DNA from: Azospirillum sp. SYSU D00513 | GTDB lineage: Bacteria > Pseudomonadota > Alphaproteobacteria > Azospirillales > Azospirillaceae | Assembly: GCF_017356015.1 (NCBI RefSeq) | Contig: NZ_JAFIQV010000039.1 | Location: 1-64,000 of the forward strand | DNA length: 64,000 bases | Direction: 5' to 3' | In this document: one piece after another, positions 1 through 6,627 of the stretch | Layout: every line of letters begins with the position of its first letter | How positions within the stretch are numbered: the first letter of the stretch is position 1 | Made by a program: the position numbers and the translations under genes | The notes under the pieces: model-generated | Told to the model about the DNA's origin: nothing | Database searches by the model: none | The model's input: the letters and a program-made list of their open reading frames with translations, nothing else

Positions 1-31
1 CGGGGATAATCGGTTCTTTGCGTCGTGCCAT
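1..31 (-). CDS. IS256-family transposase, N-terminal ten codons
   Basis: The frame opens with ATG at 31 after a GGAAGGAG-like Shine-Dalgarno and encodes MARRKEPIIP before the window ends. This is the characteristic opening of mutator/IS256-type transposases from alphaproteobacteria, which are DDE enzymes of about 400 residues. Only the extreme N-terminus is visible, so the assignment rests on this short match and on the adjacent inverted-repeat-like sequence. Confidence 0.5.
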   Translation of the reverse strand, partial: MARRKEPIIP

Positions 32-90
32 CGGGGGCTCCTTCCGTTCTCAGCATACCCCCGCCGAGCACGAAATTCCGGATAGTCCCG
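1..90 (-). mobile_element. IS256-family insertion sequence, end only
   Basis: Reading the minus strand from position 90, a likely terminal inverted repeat (GGGACTATCCGGAATTTCGT) is followed by a ribosome binding site and the first codons of an IS256-type transposase. The IS630 reading frame is continuous up to position 91 and stops matching at 90, so the element appears to have inserted into that transposase gene. The rest of the element and its other end lie left of the window, so the inverted repeat pair and target duplication cannot be checked here. Confidence 0.6.
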
Positions 91-749
91 TTGGGTCTCG
101 ACATAGCTGTCGAAGAGGGCTCGGTTCATCGCGCCCTTGATGATCCAGGGGGCGGTCAGGCCATCACTGCGCAAGGCGGCGATGAAGGTTTGGGTGCCCC
201 AATGGCCAAAGGGAGCCTTGGATTTGAGCCGCTGGCCGCGCCGTGCCCGTCCGCGCAGCCGGGTCATCTTGGTCGTGGTGGCGGTCTCGTCGAGGAACAC
301 CAGCCGGTCCGGCTCCTCGCGCATGCGGGGCTGGCGGCTGTTTTGCCAAGTCCGGCGGTCCTGGGCGACGTCAGCGCGCTCGGCTTCGCTCGCCAGCAGC
401 GTTTTTTTACGGTGAAGCCGCGCGTGAGCAGGAAGCGCGACAGCGAGGCGGGATGAACCGTGACCCCGCACTCGTCTTTCAGCTTGGCTGCCAACTCGGG
501 CATGGTGATGTCGCCCTGCGCCTCCACCCAGCCGATCAGGCGCTCGGCATGGGGGACCAGCTTGCCGCCGCCGGGCGGGCGCCCTTGCGGCGCCGGCTCC
601 AGCGAGCCGGTCTTCTTCATGCGCTGAGCCAGCCGGATGCTGGTGCTGGCGCTCACGCCGAAACGGCGCGCGGCAGCCCGGCGCGAGCTGCCCTGCTCAA
701 TGTCCCCATAAATCCAGACACGAAGATCCGCGGAATAGCCATGGCCCAT
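91..749 (-). pseudogene. IS630-family transposase, frameshifted and interrupted
   Basis: The start ATG at 749 follows a strong GGAGGTGG site. The first frame encodes the N-terminal helix-turn-helix (about residues 20-60) and linker. At the A7 run on the minus strand (positions 402-408) the frame must slip by -1 to continue into the DDE domain, which then reads FLDETAT and GHWGTQTF. Many IS630 elements are read through such slippery runs, so the shift may be programmed rather than a mutation. The coding sequence stops matching the family after YVETQ, where the IS256 element begins at 90, so the C-terminal third has been separated and the gene is inactive. The right end of the element probably lies near 788, next to the MITE-like repeat. 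Confidence 0.75.
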
Positions 750-787
750 GATCCACCTCCAAGGAGGGTGAATCACACCCGGAGCAC

Positions 788-891
788 CTAGAGCGAGCTG
801 CGTTAAATCTGGATCGCTTAGGAGCGTTACACAGCCAGATAAAAAGAGCGCGCAGGTATATCTGCTTCAGATTTAACGCACGGCGCTCTAG
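788..891. repeat. 104-bp MITE-like element, copy 1
   Basis: The segment begins and ends with CTAG and has terminal inverted repeats of about 24 bp. The left arm starts CTAGAGCGAGCTGCGTTAAA; the reverse complement of the right arm starts CTAGAGCGCCGTGCGTTAAA. It has no coding capacity. A second element at 1173-1276 has exactly the same length and a clearly related left arm. The TA at the borders fits mobilisation by an IS630/Tc1-type transposase, and an IS630 gene is immediately adjacent. Confidence 0.6.
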
Positions 892-910
892 CGCAAGCCC
901 GATTCATACT

Positions 911-1159
911 TCAAGCAAGACGCTCTAAGACGGGGTTTGGGCGGGAGGCCTCAAGGATCGCTCGCTCCAACAGGAGGAGGCCATATTTGCGCTCGGCCGC
1001 CTCTATCTGTGCCCTCATAGCGTCGATCGTGGCGCGAGGCGATCCGATCACGCCATCTGGCTCGGTAATCCGCTCCTGGTGTATAGCGTCGCCTTTTCGA
1101 GATAGTGGCCAACATGGTAGAGCAATGGCATAAAGATTATTCAAAGAATAATCTGACAT
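911..1159 (-). CDS. Hypothetical small protein between two MITE-like repeats
   Basis: An 82-residue open frame fills the space between the two 104-bp repeats. The C-terminal half is charged and helical-looking (IDAMRAQIEAAERKYGLLLL). There is no convincing Shine-Dalgarno before the ATG and I recognise no family. It may be the remnant of a gene broken by the mobile elements on both sides. Confidence 0.25.
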   Translation of the reverse strand: MSDYSLNNLYAIALPCWPLSRKGDAIHQERITEPDGVIGSPRATIDAMRAQIEAAERKYGLLLLERAILEASRPNPVLERLA

Positions 1160-1172
1160 CAGCAGTATCCAC

Positions 1173-1276
1173 TTACAGCGGATTGCGTTAAGTCTGCATC
1201 GCTTTGGAGGGTCAAGTCATTCGGTGAGGCGCGTACGCTGTCTAGCATGCGTCATATTTAATACAACGCGCTGTAA
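1173..1276. repeat. 104-bp MITE-like element, copy 2
   Basis: It starts TTACAGCGGATTGCGTTAAG and ends with the approximate inverse. Length equals copy 1 and the first 35 or so bases align with it (shared core TGCGTTAA, TCTG and ATCGCTT words), while the middle has diverged. The two copies are in the same orientation and flank a 280-bp spacer. Confidence 0.55.
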
Positions 1277-1294
1277 AGACAGCTCGCTCTATAA

Positions 1295-2128
1295 TCACCG
1301 AAAAAACTCCCTTGAATATCGAAACCGAATTGTCTTCGCAACATCATCTATGGACTGAAACAATGCGGAATGCGATATCCCAAGCGATAGAAGATCTTTC
1401 TTTATAGCAAGCTTTTGCTTTCCGTTTACAAGAATGGATCGAAAACATGCCGCTTTGTTGCGGCGAACAAACGACATTTGATCTAAAGCTTTTGTATCTA
1501 CACCGTGTATTGTGAACATTCCTGACTGAGCATTTGAACGACGGAACACATGATATGGACGGATTGCAATTGGCCTTCTAGCAACAATCGATCTTGGCAG
1601 ATCTTTGTTTGTAAGATCTATAACGTATTCTTTGAAAATTGGGCTATCAGTTGTCGGAACCGACAGCATATCGATCGACGACTTGTTGAGTTCCCAAGGG
1701 TTGATTGATACTATCTTCCCATCGACATCAGTATTACAGTCATTAACAGCAAAAAACAAGGCGACAAGAGGGTTTTCGCTCCAATCTATTAGGCGAGTAG
1801 GTATTCCGTAATGCTGAGCAAGAAACAGCCAATCTATATCTGACCGTTCGCGATGGTCAAGAAATTCAGCTGCATAAAGCTTGAAATCGCGTAGGATCTC
1901 CCTTTCAAATTCATACGAAACCTCGCACCTGTATAGACTTGGTTTCAATTTCCAGGCCGCGTTAGCCTCTCCACGGAACCATGGAGAAATGGTAGATTTT
2001 TGAATTCCAAATCGCCGGTTTACCTTGTTTTTGACCCACACCAGGTAATCAGGAATGTTATTAATTCTATCGCCATCAATTTCCTTGATATCATCACTCT
2101 CATATTGCTGTGCTTCATCCATATTCAT
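1295..2128 (-). CDS. FRG domain-containing protein
   Basis: A 277-residue protein. The FRG domain is recognised from the WFRGE motif at residues 50-54, the conserved serine/leucine stretch PSLYR that follows, and the HYGIPTRLIDWSENP block at about 106-120, which are the family hallmarks. The domain's biochemical activity is not established. FRG proteins are common in phage, plasmid and genomic-island settings. The start at 2128 has an AGAAGG site eight bases upstream. The gene is much more AT-rich than the genome around it, which indicates horizontal acquisition. It is the last gene of a run with two upstream hypothetical genes on the same strand, 58 bp after the nearest one. Confidence 0.85.
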   Translation of the reverse strand: MNMDEAQQYESDDIKEIDGDRINNIPDYLVWVKNKVNRRFGIQKSTISPWFRGEANAAWKLKPSLYRCEVSYEFEREILRDFKLYAAEFLDHRERSDIDWLFLAQHYGIPTRLIDWSENPLVALFFAVNDCNTDVDGKIVSINPWELNKSSIDMLSVPTTDSPIFKEYVIDLTNKDLPRSIVARRPIAIRPYHVFRRSNAQSGMFTIHGVDTKALDQMSFVRRNKAACFRSILVNGKQKLAIKKDLLSLGISHSALFQSIDDVAKTIRFRYSREFFR

Positions 2129-2186
2129 GGTCGAACCTTCTCAAGAAAGAGTTAGGTGTAAGGGCATCGGTAGCGGCTGCGCGTTT

Positions 2187-2423
2187 TCACATAAACTCAT
2201 CCACCCACTCAGCATGTACCCAGGCCAATTCATGACCATCAGGTTCAGCGGAGTCCGTTGATAGCGGCTCGTGAGCTATGTACATCACCCGCAGCCTCTG
2301 CACTCGGTCCTGGTGATTGGTGATGTTGATCGCGTCCCCAGGGGAGGGAATCTGAGCGAACTGGAATGTGTCCCACAGCTTCTGCTCTCCATCGCGGTAA
2401 ACGAGTAGGGGTGCAGCAATCAT
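2187..2423 (-). CDS. Conserved-looking hypothetical protein, 78 aa
   Basis: The frame encodes a small acidic protein (MIAAPLLVYRDGEQ at the start) with no signal peptide, membrane segment or motif I can name. Its ATG overlaps the stop codon of the upstream gene (ATGA), which suggests translational coupling. It sits between a 197-residue unknown and the FRG gene, so the three are probably co-transcribed. Removing one unit of the 11-bp tandem repeat at 2447-2468 would fuse it in frame to the upstream gene. Confidence 0.6.
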   Translation of the reverse strand: MIAAPLLVYRDGEQKLWDTFQFAQIPSPGDAINITNHQDRVQRLRVMYIAHEPLSTDSAEPDGHELAWVHAEWVDEFM

Positions 2424-3013
2424 TCTTCGCCTTTTCGAGACAGAAGCGTCCGCGTCCCGTCCGCGTCCCGCTGGCGCAGACTGGCGAGCCGGAGTACGCT
2501 GGCAAGCGCGATTTTAGCGCGATGATTAGCGTACCTACTTTCCTGGGTTGTTCTCCAGCCACTCAAGATAATTTTAAACATCTCTCGGATAATCTCATAG
2601 TCCACGCCATCAACTCTGCCGAACTTACTGCAGACATTAACAGGCTTAACGTAAAATGAATTACTAACAGCTACTTGAGAGATTTCTCGCAGGTTTTTGA
2701 ACCTGGCAGAATCTACGCTCCTAACTCTTAAGAAAGATTCAAGCTCATCTTCTGACAGCGATTTAAGGTGATCAACATATTTCTTTGTTGGAAGAATACA
2801 ATAACGAGCAACTGGCCCGCACCAAAGTTCACTCGTTGAAGAGTTTAGCGGAGTTGCGAGATGCACTCGCTCGCCTTTAATATAATCTTTTAAAAATAGT
2901 ACAGCTGGCCTCCTCTTGCCTTCCACGAAAATCTCTCCGTTGAACCGGGTTACCTTTCCGGTGTAAAAGATTATATCTCTAACGTTGATTGTCTCTGAGC
3001 CTTCACTCTGCAA
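2420..3013 (-). CDS. Hypothetical protein, 197 aa, first gene of FRG operon
   Basis: An AT-rich gene encoding a mostly beta/alpha protein. Residues around 25-60 contain GKRRPAVLFLKDY followed by VHLATPLNSST, which loosely recalls the RRPA(L/V)VL core of MazF/PemK-type proteins; the resemblance is weak and I do not assign that function. The last 20 or so residues are encoded by GC-rich sequence containing two copies of an 11-bp unit, so the C-terminus may have been altered by a duplication. The stop overlaps the next start (ATGA). Confidence 0.6.
   Translation of the reverse strand: MQSEGSETINVRDIIFYTGKVTRFNGEIFVEGKRRPAVLFLKDYIKGERVHLATPLNSSTSELWCGPVARYCILPTKKYVDHLKSLSEDELESFLRVRSVDSARFKNLREISQVAVSNSFYVKPVNVCSKFGRVDGVDYEIIREMFKIILSGWRTTQESRYANHRAKIALASVLRLASLRQRDADGTRTLLSRKGEE
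2447..2468. repeat. 11-bp tandem duplication at a gene junction
   Basis: The unit CGTCCGCGTCC occurs twice head to tail inside the 3' end of the 197-residue gene. Eleven is not a multiple of three. Loss of one unit shifts the reading frame exactly into that of the downstream 78-residue gene with no stop in between, giving one fused protein. Confidence 0.8.
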
Positions 3014-3493
3014 AACAATCTCCTATCTTTAACATTTAACAAAATGGCTTCAGGTCACCTTTTCAAGACAGGGACGGCGGTCTCATGAGCATCAGCTGCT
3101 GCGGCTGTGCTAGGCAGCGCGGAACACTAGATATAGTATCACAATAGGACCTAATGACGAATATCTGCATACCTCGGCGATCTGTGGCTCCATATCTTGT
3201 GCTGCTCCCCATCCGAACAGGTAAAATCAGGGTGCATATGGTTGGTGCTTCGCGCGGAAACCACGAAATCTAGCGATTCGAATCGGGGATATAGCTGTGG
3301 GTAACATCCCTAAAGCGAAGGATTCCAGGGCTTCCAAGGGCCTGTCCCCAAGCCTCTGTGGGCAACTCCGGGCAAGTCCTTTTTTTGACAGTCACTAGAA
3401 CAAACCCCTTTTTATGGCGTTGCTGGAGGGGCAAGGCCGCTATACGTTGTGGGTGGATGCGGTCCAAACGCATCCATCGACCATGTTAGCAAC

Positions 3494-3678
3494 GGAGAGC
3501 CTTGGTATGCGCAATGCCATGGAATGGTTTGATCGGTGCTTAAGGCTGATCACAGCTCTTTGGCACTTATTTCGTGTACTGGACACGTAAAAACTAGGAG
3601 CAAGAACCCCCGCTGGTGACCAAACCAGCGGGGGTTCTTCGTTGTTCCAGGGCCTTTGGAGAGCCTTGGTATGCGCAA
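3494..3678. repeat. 21-bp direct repeat flanking a hairpin
   Basis: The word GGAGAGCCTTGGTATGCGCAA occurs at 3494-3514 and again at 3658-3678, 164 bp apart, as exact copies. The terminator-like hairpin lies between them. Such a pair could be a remnant of a site-specific recombination or duplication event near the recombinase gene. Confidence 0.7.
3602..3639. terminator. Strong 16-bp hairpin, terminator-like
   Basis: A perfect 16-bp stem (AAGAACCCCCGCTGGT at 3602-3617, its complement at 3624-3639) with a six-base loop. On the minus strand it is followed within a few bases by CTAGTTTTTA, so it can end transcripts leaving the recombinase gene at 3791. Confidence 0.75.
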
Positions 3679-3790
3679 CGGGGCTATTAGACGGTAGGTT
3701 TCAGAATGCCGCAAGCTCCCTAATGTCGTTATCCACAACAGAACTCTCTTGATTTTTCTCGCTTCCTGGCGAGATGCGTAAGCTAGCACC

Positions 3791-4375
3791 TTAGCTAGCT
3801 GCTGGGCCTGCAACAGGCGTGCGTGGCCCAAGGTGGCGGTACAGGGTTTTCAGCGAAACGCCCGCTTGCTCAGCGATGTCATCAACGGTAAGGCGCGGGT
3901 CCGCCCACATGGCGCGGGCAGCGGTGAGCTTGGAGCCCGACAGCTTGAGCTTGCGCCCCCCTCGCCGACCACGCTCCTTGGCGGCCCGTAGGCCGGCGGC
4001 GGTGCGTTCCTTGATGAGGGCGCGCTCGAACTCCGCAATGGCGCCCAGCATGTGGAACACGAGCCGGCCGCCAGGTGTGGTGGTGTCGATTCCTTGGTTC
4101 AGGATCCGGAGGCCGGCGCCAGCTGCCTCGATCCGCTCCGCCAGCCCGATCAGCTCCTTGAGGGAGCGGGCGAGCCTGTCCAATGCGACGGCAACCAGGG
4201 TGTCACCTGGGCGGAGCGCTCGCATTGCTTCCGCGAGGCCGGCGCGATCGGTGTGGGCTCCGGTTGCTTTGTCGGTGTAGATGCGTCCGGGCTCAACGCC
4301 TGCCCATGCAAGGGCATCGGTCTGCCCCTCAAGGGTCTGATCAACCGTCGATACGCGAGCATACCCTATCAACAT
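3791..4375 (-). CDS. Serine recombinase, resolvase/invertase family
   Basis: A 194-residue small serine recombinase, the usual length for Tn3-type resolvases and invertases. The catalytic serine is S9 in YARVST, and the conserved arginines R67 and R70 lie in ALDRLARS. The long E helix (IAEFERALIKERTAAGLRAAKERG) leads to a C-terminal helix-turn-helix (LTVDDIAEQAGVSLKTLYRH, about 162-181). It would resolve or invert DNA between two recombination sites. Its upstream region has been split by an ISAs1-family element, so the native promoter now lies 1.3 kb away. Probably part of an accessory or plasmid-derived segment. Confidence 0.9.
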   Translation of the reverse strand: MLIGYARVSTVDQTLEGQTDALAWAGVEPGRIYTDKATGAHTDRAGLAEAMRALRPGDTLVAVALDRLARSLKELIGLAERIEAAGAGLRILNQGIDTTTPGGRLVFHMLGAIAEFERALIKERTAAGLRAAKERGRRGGRKLKLSGSKLTAARAMWADPRLTVDDIAEQAGVSLKTLYRHLGPRTPVAGPAAS

Positions 4376-4414
4376 CTTCCCGCTGTACCCTGTCTAAACT
4401 TGTAGAACCATCAA

Positions 4415-4424
4415 ACCAAACGGC
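4415..4424. repeat. 10-bp target duplication, left copy
   Basis: ACCAAACGGC borders the ISAs1-family element on the left and is repeated exactly at 5755-5764 on the right. Confidence 0.85.
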
Positions 4425-5754
4425 CAGGGCTCCGAATCCAGGTTAACGAATTTTTACGTTGAGGATGTCGTTGAGGTACTCGGCGTCCCATCCAGCGATT
4501 TTGCGTCTGAGCTTGATGCTGATCGGTTTGGGCTGAGCGGGCTTTGAGGTGCGGCGGCGCAAGCCGGAGCGTTGTCTCAAGGGCTCCGGGGCGGTTCGGA
4601 CGAGGTTGATGGCGAAGTGCCGGACGACCGCCATGTTCTTGGCGCCATGGCCTTTGCGCAGGCGGGACTGGTCGTCGTTGAACACGACGTCGAGGACCCA
4701 GTGGAGCTGGTTCTCGATGCCCCAATGGCCGCGCACCGCCTCGGCCGCCGCTTGGACGGAGAGCTTGGCCGAGGTGATGTAGTAGCGGGTCTCGAAGCGG
4801 CAGCGGTCCTTCAACTCGACTTGGCTGCGCACGCGCACAAGAGCGGCGACGTCGGGCAGGCGCAGGTCGCCGGGAAAGCGGCGCCCGCCTTGCAGCCAGT
4901 CCACTTCCCGGGCGAGCGTGACGGTCCGTTGCTCGATGCTCCCATGGCCCTTGTCGACGCTGACCACCTGCTCCAGCAGGGACGCCGGAGCCGTGGTGAA
5001 ATAGTCCTCGATCTCCGCGCGCAGAGTTGGCTGGTTGGCTTTGACCGCCAGCAGATACTCCGCCCCGGCGTCCCGGACCGCCTGGGCGATGGTGGCGTTG
5101 CAGGCGATGGCGTCGATGCTGACGACCGCGCCCTTGAGCCCGCCGTCCGCCCCCAGCCGCTCCAGCAGCGGCGGAATGGCGGCGAGTTCATTCGCCTTGT
5201 CGGCCACGGCTTCCTGCCCGAGGACCAGCCGGCTGGTGGTGGCGAAGGCGGAGACCAGATGCAGCGGCGGCTGAACGGTGCCGCGGTCGTGGCTGCGCCG
5301 GGAGGTCTTGCCGTCGATGGCCACGAGTTCGGGCCGGTCGGGCCAGGCCTCGCGCACCCAGGCCGCAAAGCAGTCCTGGAACAGCGCCGGGTTGATCCGG
5401 TTCATGAACAGGGTCAGCCAGCGGCCGCTCGGCACCCCCCGCTCGTAGGGCAGCATGCGCCGCAGAAACTCCAGCCGGCTCTCCCCCACGCCACGATCGC
5501 CTCGTAGTCCTCACAATCCGCGATCGTCCCGCACACCGTCAGCAGCAGAATCTCCGTCATCGGGTAGATGACCCGCCAGGGCTCACGCGGGTCCTCGATC
5601 ACTGAAAAATGCTTCAGATGGGCTTTCAGCCGCGAGGTTTCACCAAAATCGGCATCCAGAGAGGTCATCGCTTCTCGCCCAAGGTCGTTTCGACCCCACC
5701 GAATCAGAAGCCCTTACAAGCGTAAAGCCTCGTTAACCCGAGTTCGGAGCCCTG
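4425..5754 (-). mobile_element. ISAs1-family insertion sequence, complete, 1330 bp
   Basis: Both ends begin CAGGGCTCCGAA when read inwards. The 34-bp terminal inverted repeats (4425-4458 and 5721-5754) match at 28 positions. The element is flanked by a perfect 10-bp target duplication, in line with the 8-10 bp typical of ISAs1 elements. The intact duplication shows simple insertion without later rearrangement. The transposase gene fills almost the whole length and its stop codon lies inside the left repeat. Confidence 0.9.
4443..5668 (-). pseudogene. ISAs1-family transposase, one frameshift
   Basis: The N-terminal part starts at 5668 (MTSLDADFGETSRL) and runs to ADCEDYEAIVAWG. The rest continues in another frame from GESRLEFLRRML through the DDE catalytic core (ELVAIDGKTSRRS, IDAIACNATIAQAV, HWGIENQLHWVLDVVF) to the stop at 4443. 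Together they make about 408 residues, near the family length. The join falls at a run of five G on the minus strand (5483-5487) where six would keep the frame. This could be a recent one-base deletion, a sequencing error, or programmed slippage. With perfect ends and target duplication, the insertion itself looks recent. Confidence 0.8.
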
Positions 5755-5764
5755 ACCAAACGGC
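5755..5764. repeat. 10-bp target duplication, right copy
   Basis: ACCAAACGGC, identical to 4415-4424. It marks the original insertion point in the region upstream of the serine recombinase gene. Confidence 0.85.
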
Positions 5765-5770
5765 CCGCCA

Positions 5771-5790
5771 TTTTGACAGAGGTTTTGACA
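5771..5790 (-). promoter_or_regulatory. Candidate recombinase binding repeats
   Basis: TTTTGACA occurs at 5771-5778 and 5783-5790, twelve bases apart. On the other side of the ISAs1 element, TGTCTAAAC at 4391-4399 is the approximate inverse. With the element removed these lie within 60 bp, just upstream of the recombinase gene. TGTC-type half-sites of 12 bp are typical of resolvase sites, so this may be a disrupted res site. No full site can be proved by eye. Confidence 0.35.
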
Positions 5791-6084
5791 CTTCGGCGCA
5801 TTATGCTGGCCGGGGGCTGGATGGGCTGTCTCAAAATCGGGCGTTAGAAAGACGCAGGCTGGGCAGCAAGGAGCCGCACCAGCTTCGCCGGGTCGCGCTG
5901 GCGATGTTCCATGGCGGACTGGGCGGCGGGGATGCTCCCGAGGCGTTCGGTCGCTTCGCCGATGGTCTCGCCGCGCGCCATGTGGGCGTCCTGGCAATCA
6001 TTTCAGGCGTGTCGATTGCCATTGCTGGCATAGCCAGGGATGCCCTGCAATGAACGGCCTTGCAAAGCTAACCGAGTAGGGCGT

Positions 6085-6131
6085 GTGCAGATCGTGCACT
6101 TGTTGCAAATAGTGCAGATGCCATTTATGTA
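6085..6131 (+). promoter_or_regulatory. Candidate promoter and operator of the antitoxin-toxin operon
   Basis: TTGCAA (6103-6108) and TATGTA (6126-6131) are separated by 17 bases, a plausible sigma-70 promoter 27 bp before the antitoxin start. The word GTGCAGAT occurs at 6085-6092, upstream of the -35, and again at 6112-6119 between the -35 and -10. A repeat placed this way fits autorepression by the HTH antitoxin. Confidence 0.4.
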
Positions 6132-6158
6132 TGGTGGGTCGCGCACCGGAGTTCCGTC

Positions 6159-6605
6159 ATGCTGGTCAAATTTGCCCGAGAGATCGACGACGCCGACATC
6201 GCCAACGCCCGTCGTGCGGCTGATCACCTGCGCTCCCTGATCCGCAACGCACCGGAGAAAACCTCGACGGTCGCGGTTCACACGGAGGCCGGCACCCTCG
6301 ATTTGGACATCGACCTTCTGCGGAGCGTGACGAAGATCGTGGATATGGTCTCTGCGCCCCAGGACACCGCGACAGCCATGTCTCCCGAGGAGGAGATCAC
6401 CCCCCGGCAGGCCGCCGATCTGCTCCGCATGTCCAGGCCGTCGGTCATGCGGTTGATCGAGAAGGGGCATCTGCGCGCCCGCAAGGTCAACACCCATCAC
6501 CGGCTGTCGCGGGCGGAGGTCCTGGCGTACCGGGAGACCCAGGCCGTCACGCGCCGGGAGAGCTTGACGGAGATCGCAAGGATATCCGAAACCTACGACT
6601 TCTGA
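6159..6605 (+). CDS. Antitoxin with excisionase-type HTH domain
   Basis: A 148-residue protein with an alpha-helical N-terminal half and a MerR/excisionase-type winged helix at about residues 80-125 ([20 protein letters not shown], then a K/R-rich wing). Domains of this type bind DNA at their own promoter. The gene is 22 bp upstream of a PIN-domain gene, the order expected of an antitoxin and its toxin. The N-terminal half would contact or neutralise the toxin. Function is inferred from domain and neighbour. Confidence 0.8.
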   Translation: MLVKFAREIDDADIANARRAADHLRSLIRNAPEKTSTVAVHTEAGTLDLDIDLLRSVTKIVDMVSAPQDTATAMSPEEEITPRQAADLLRMSRPSVMRLIEKGHLRARKVNTHHRLSRAEVLAYRETQAVTRRESLTEIARISETYDF

Positions 6606-6627
6606 ACGAGTCGCGGAAGCTGCCCGG

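Larger units (their letters stand above)
3014..3790. other. Gene-free stretch between FRG operon and recombinase
   Basis: No convincing gene is present; the short open frames here have no ribosome binding sites or recognisable products. The stretch holds one exact DnaA-box consensus (TTATCCACA, 3729-3737), two near matches on the other strand (TTACCCACA at 3296-3304 and TTGCCCACA at 3357-3365), a 21-bp direct repeat and a strong hairpin. It could be a decayed replication or maintenance region of an integrated plasmid, but this is speculative. Confidence 0.4.
5765..6158. other. Spacer with repeats and a possible 45-aa frame
   Basis: The left part is the displaced upstream region of the recombinase. 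A minus-strand frame at 5844-5981 (MARGETIGEATERLGSIPAA at the start, 45 codons) has coding-like composition but no recognised family and a stop just upstream; it may be a gene remnant. The right part is the promoter region of the toxin-antitoxin genes. I see no other gene. Confidence 0.4.

Noticed and set aside
3550-3831. 93-codon minus-strand frame overlapping the recombinase end
   Set aside because: It runs through the terminator hairpin, has no ribosome site and shows no family resemblance.
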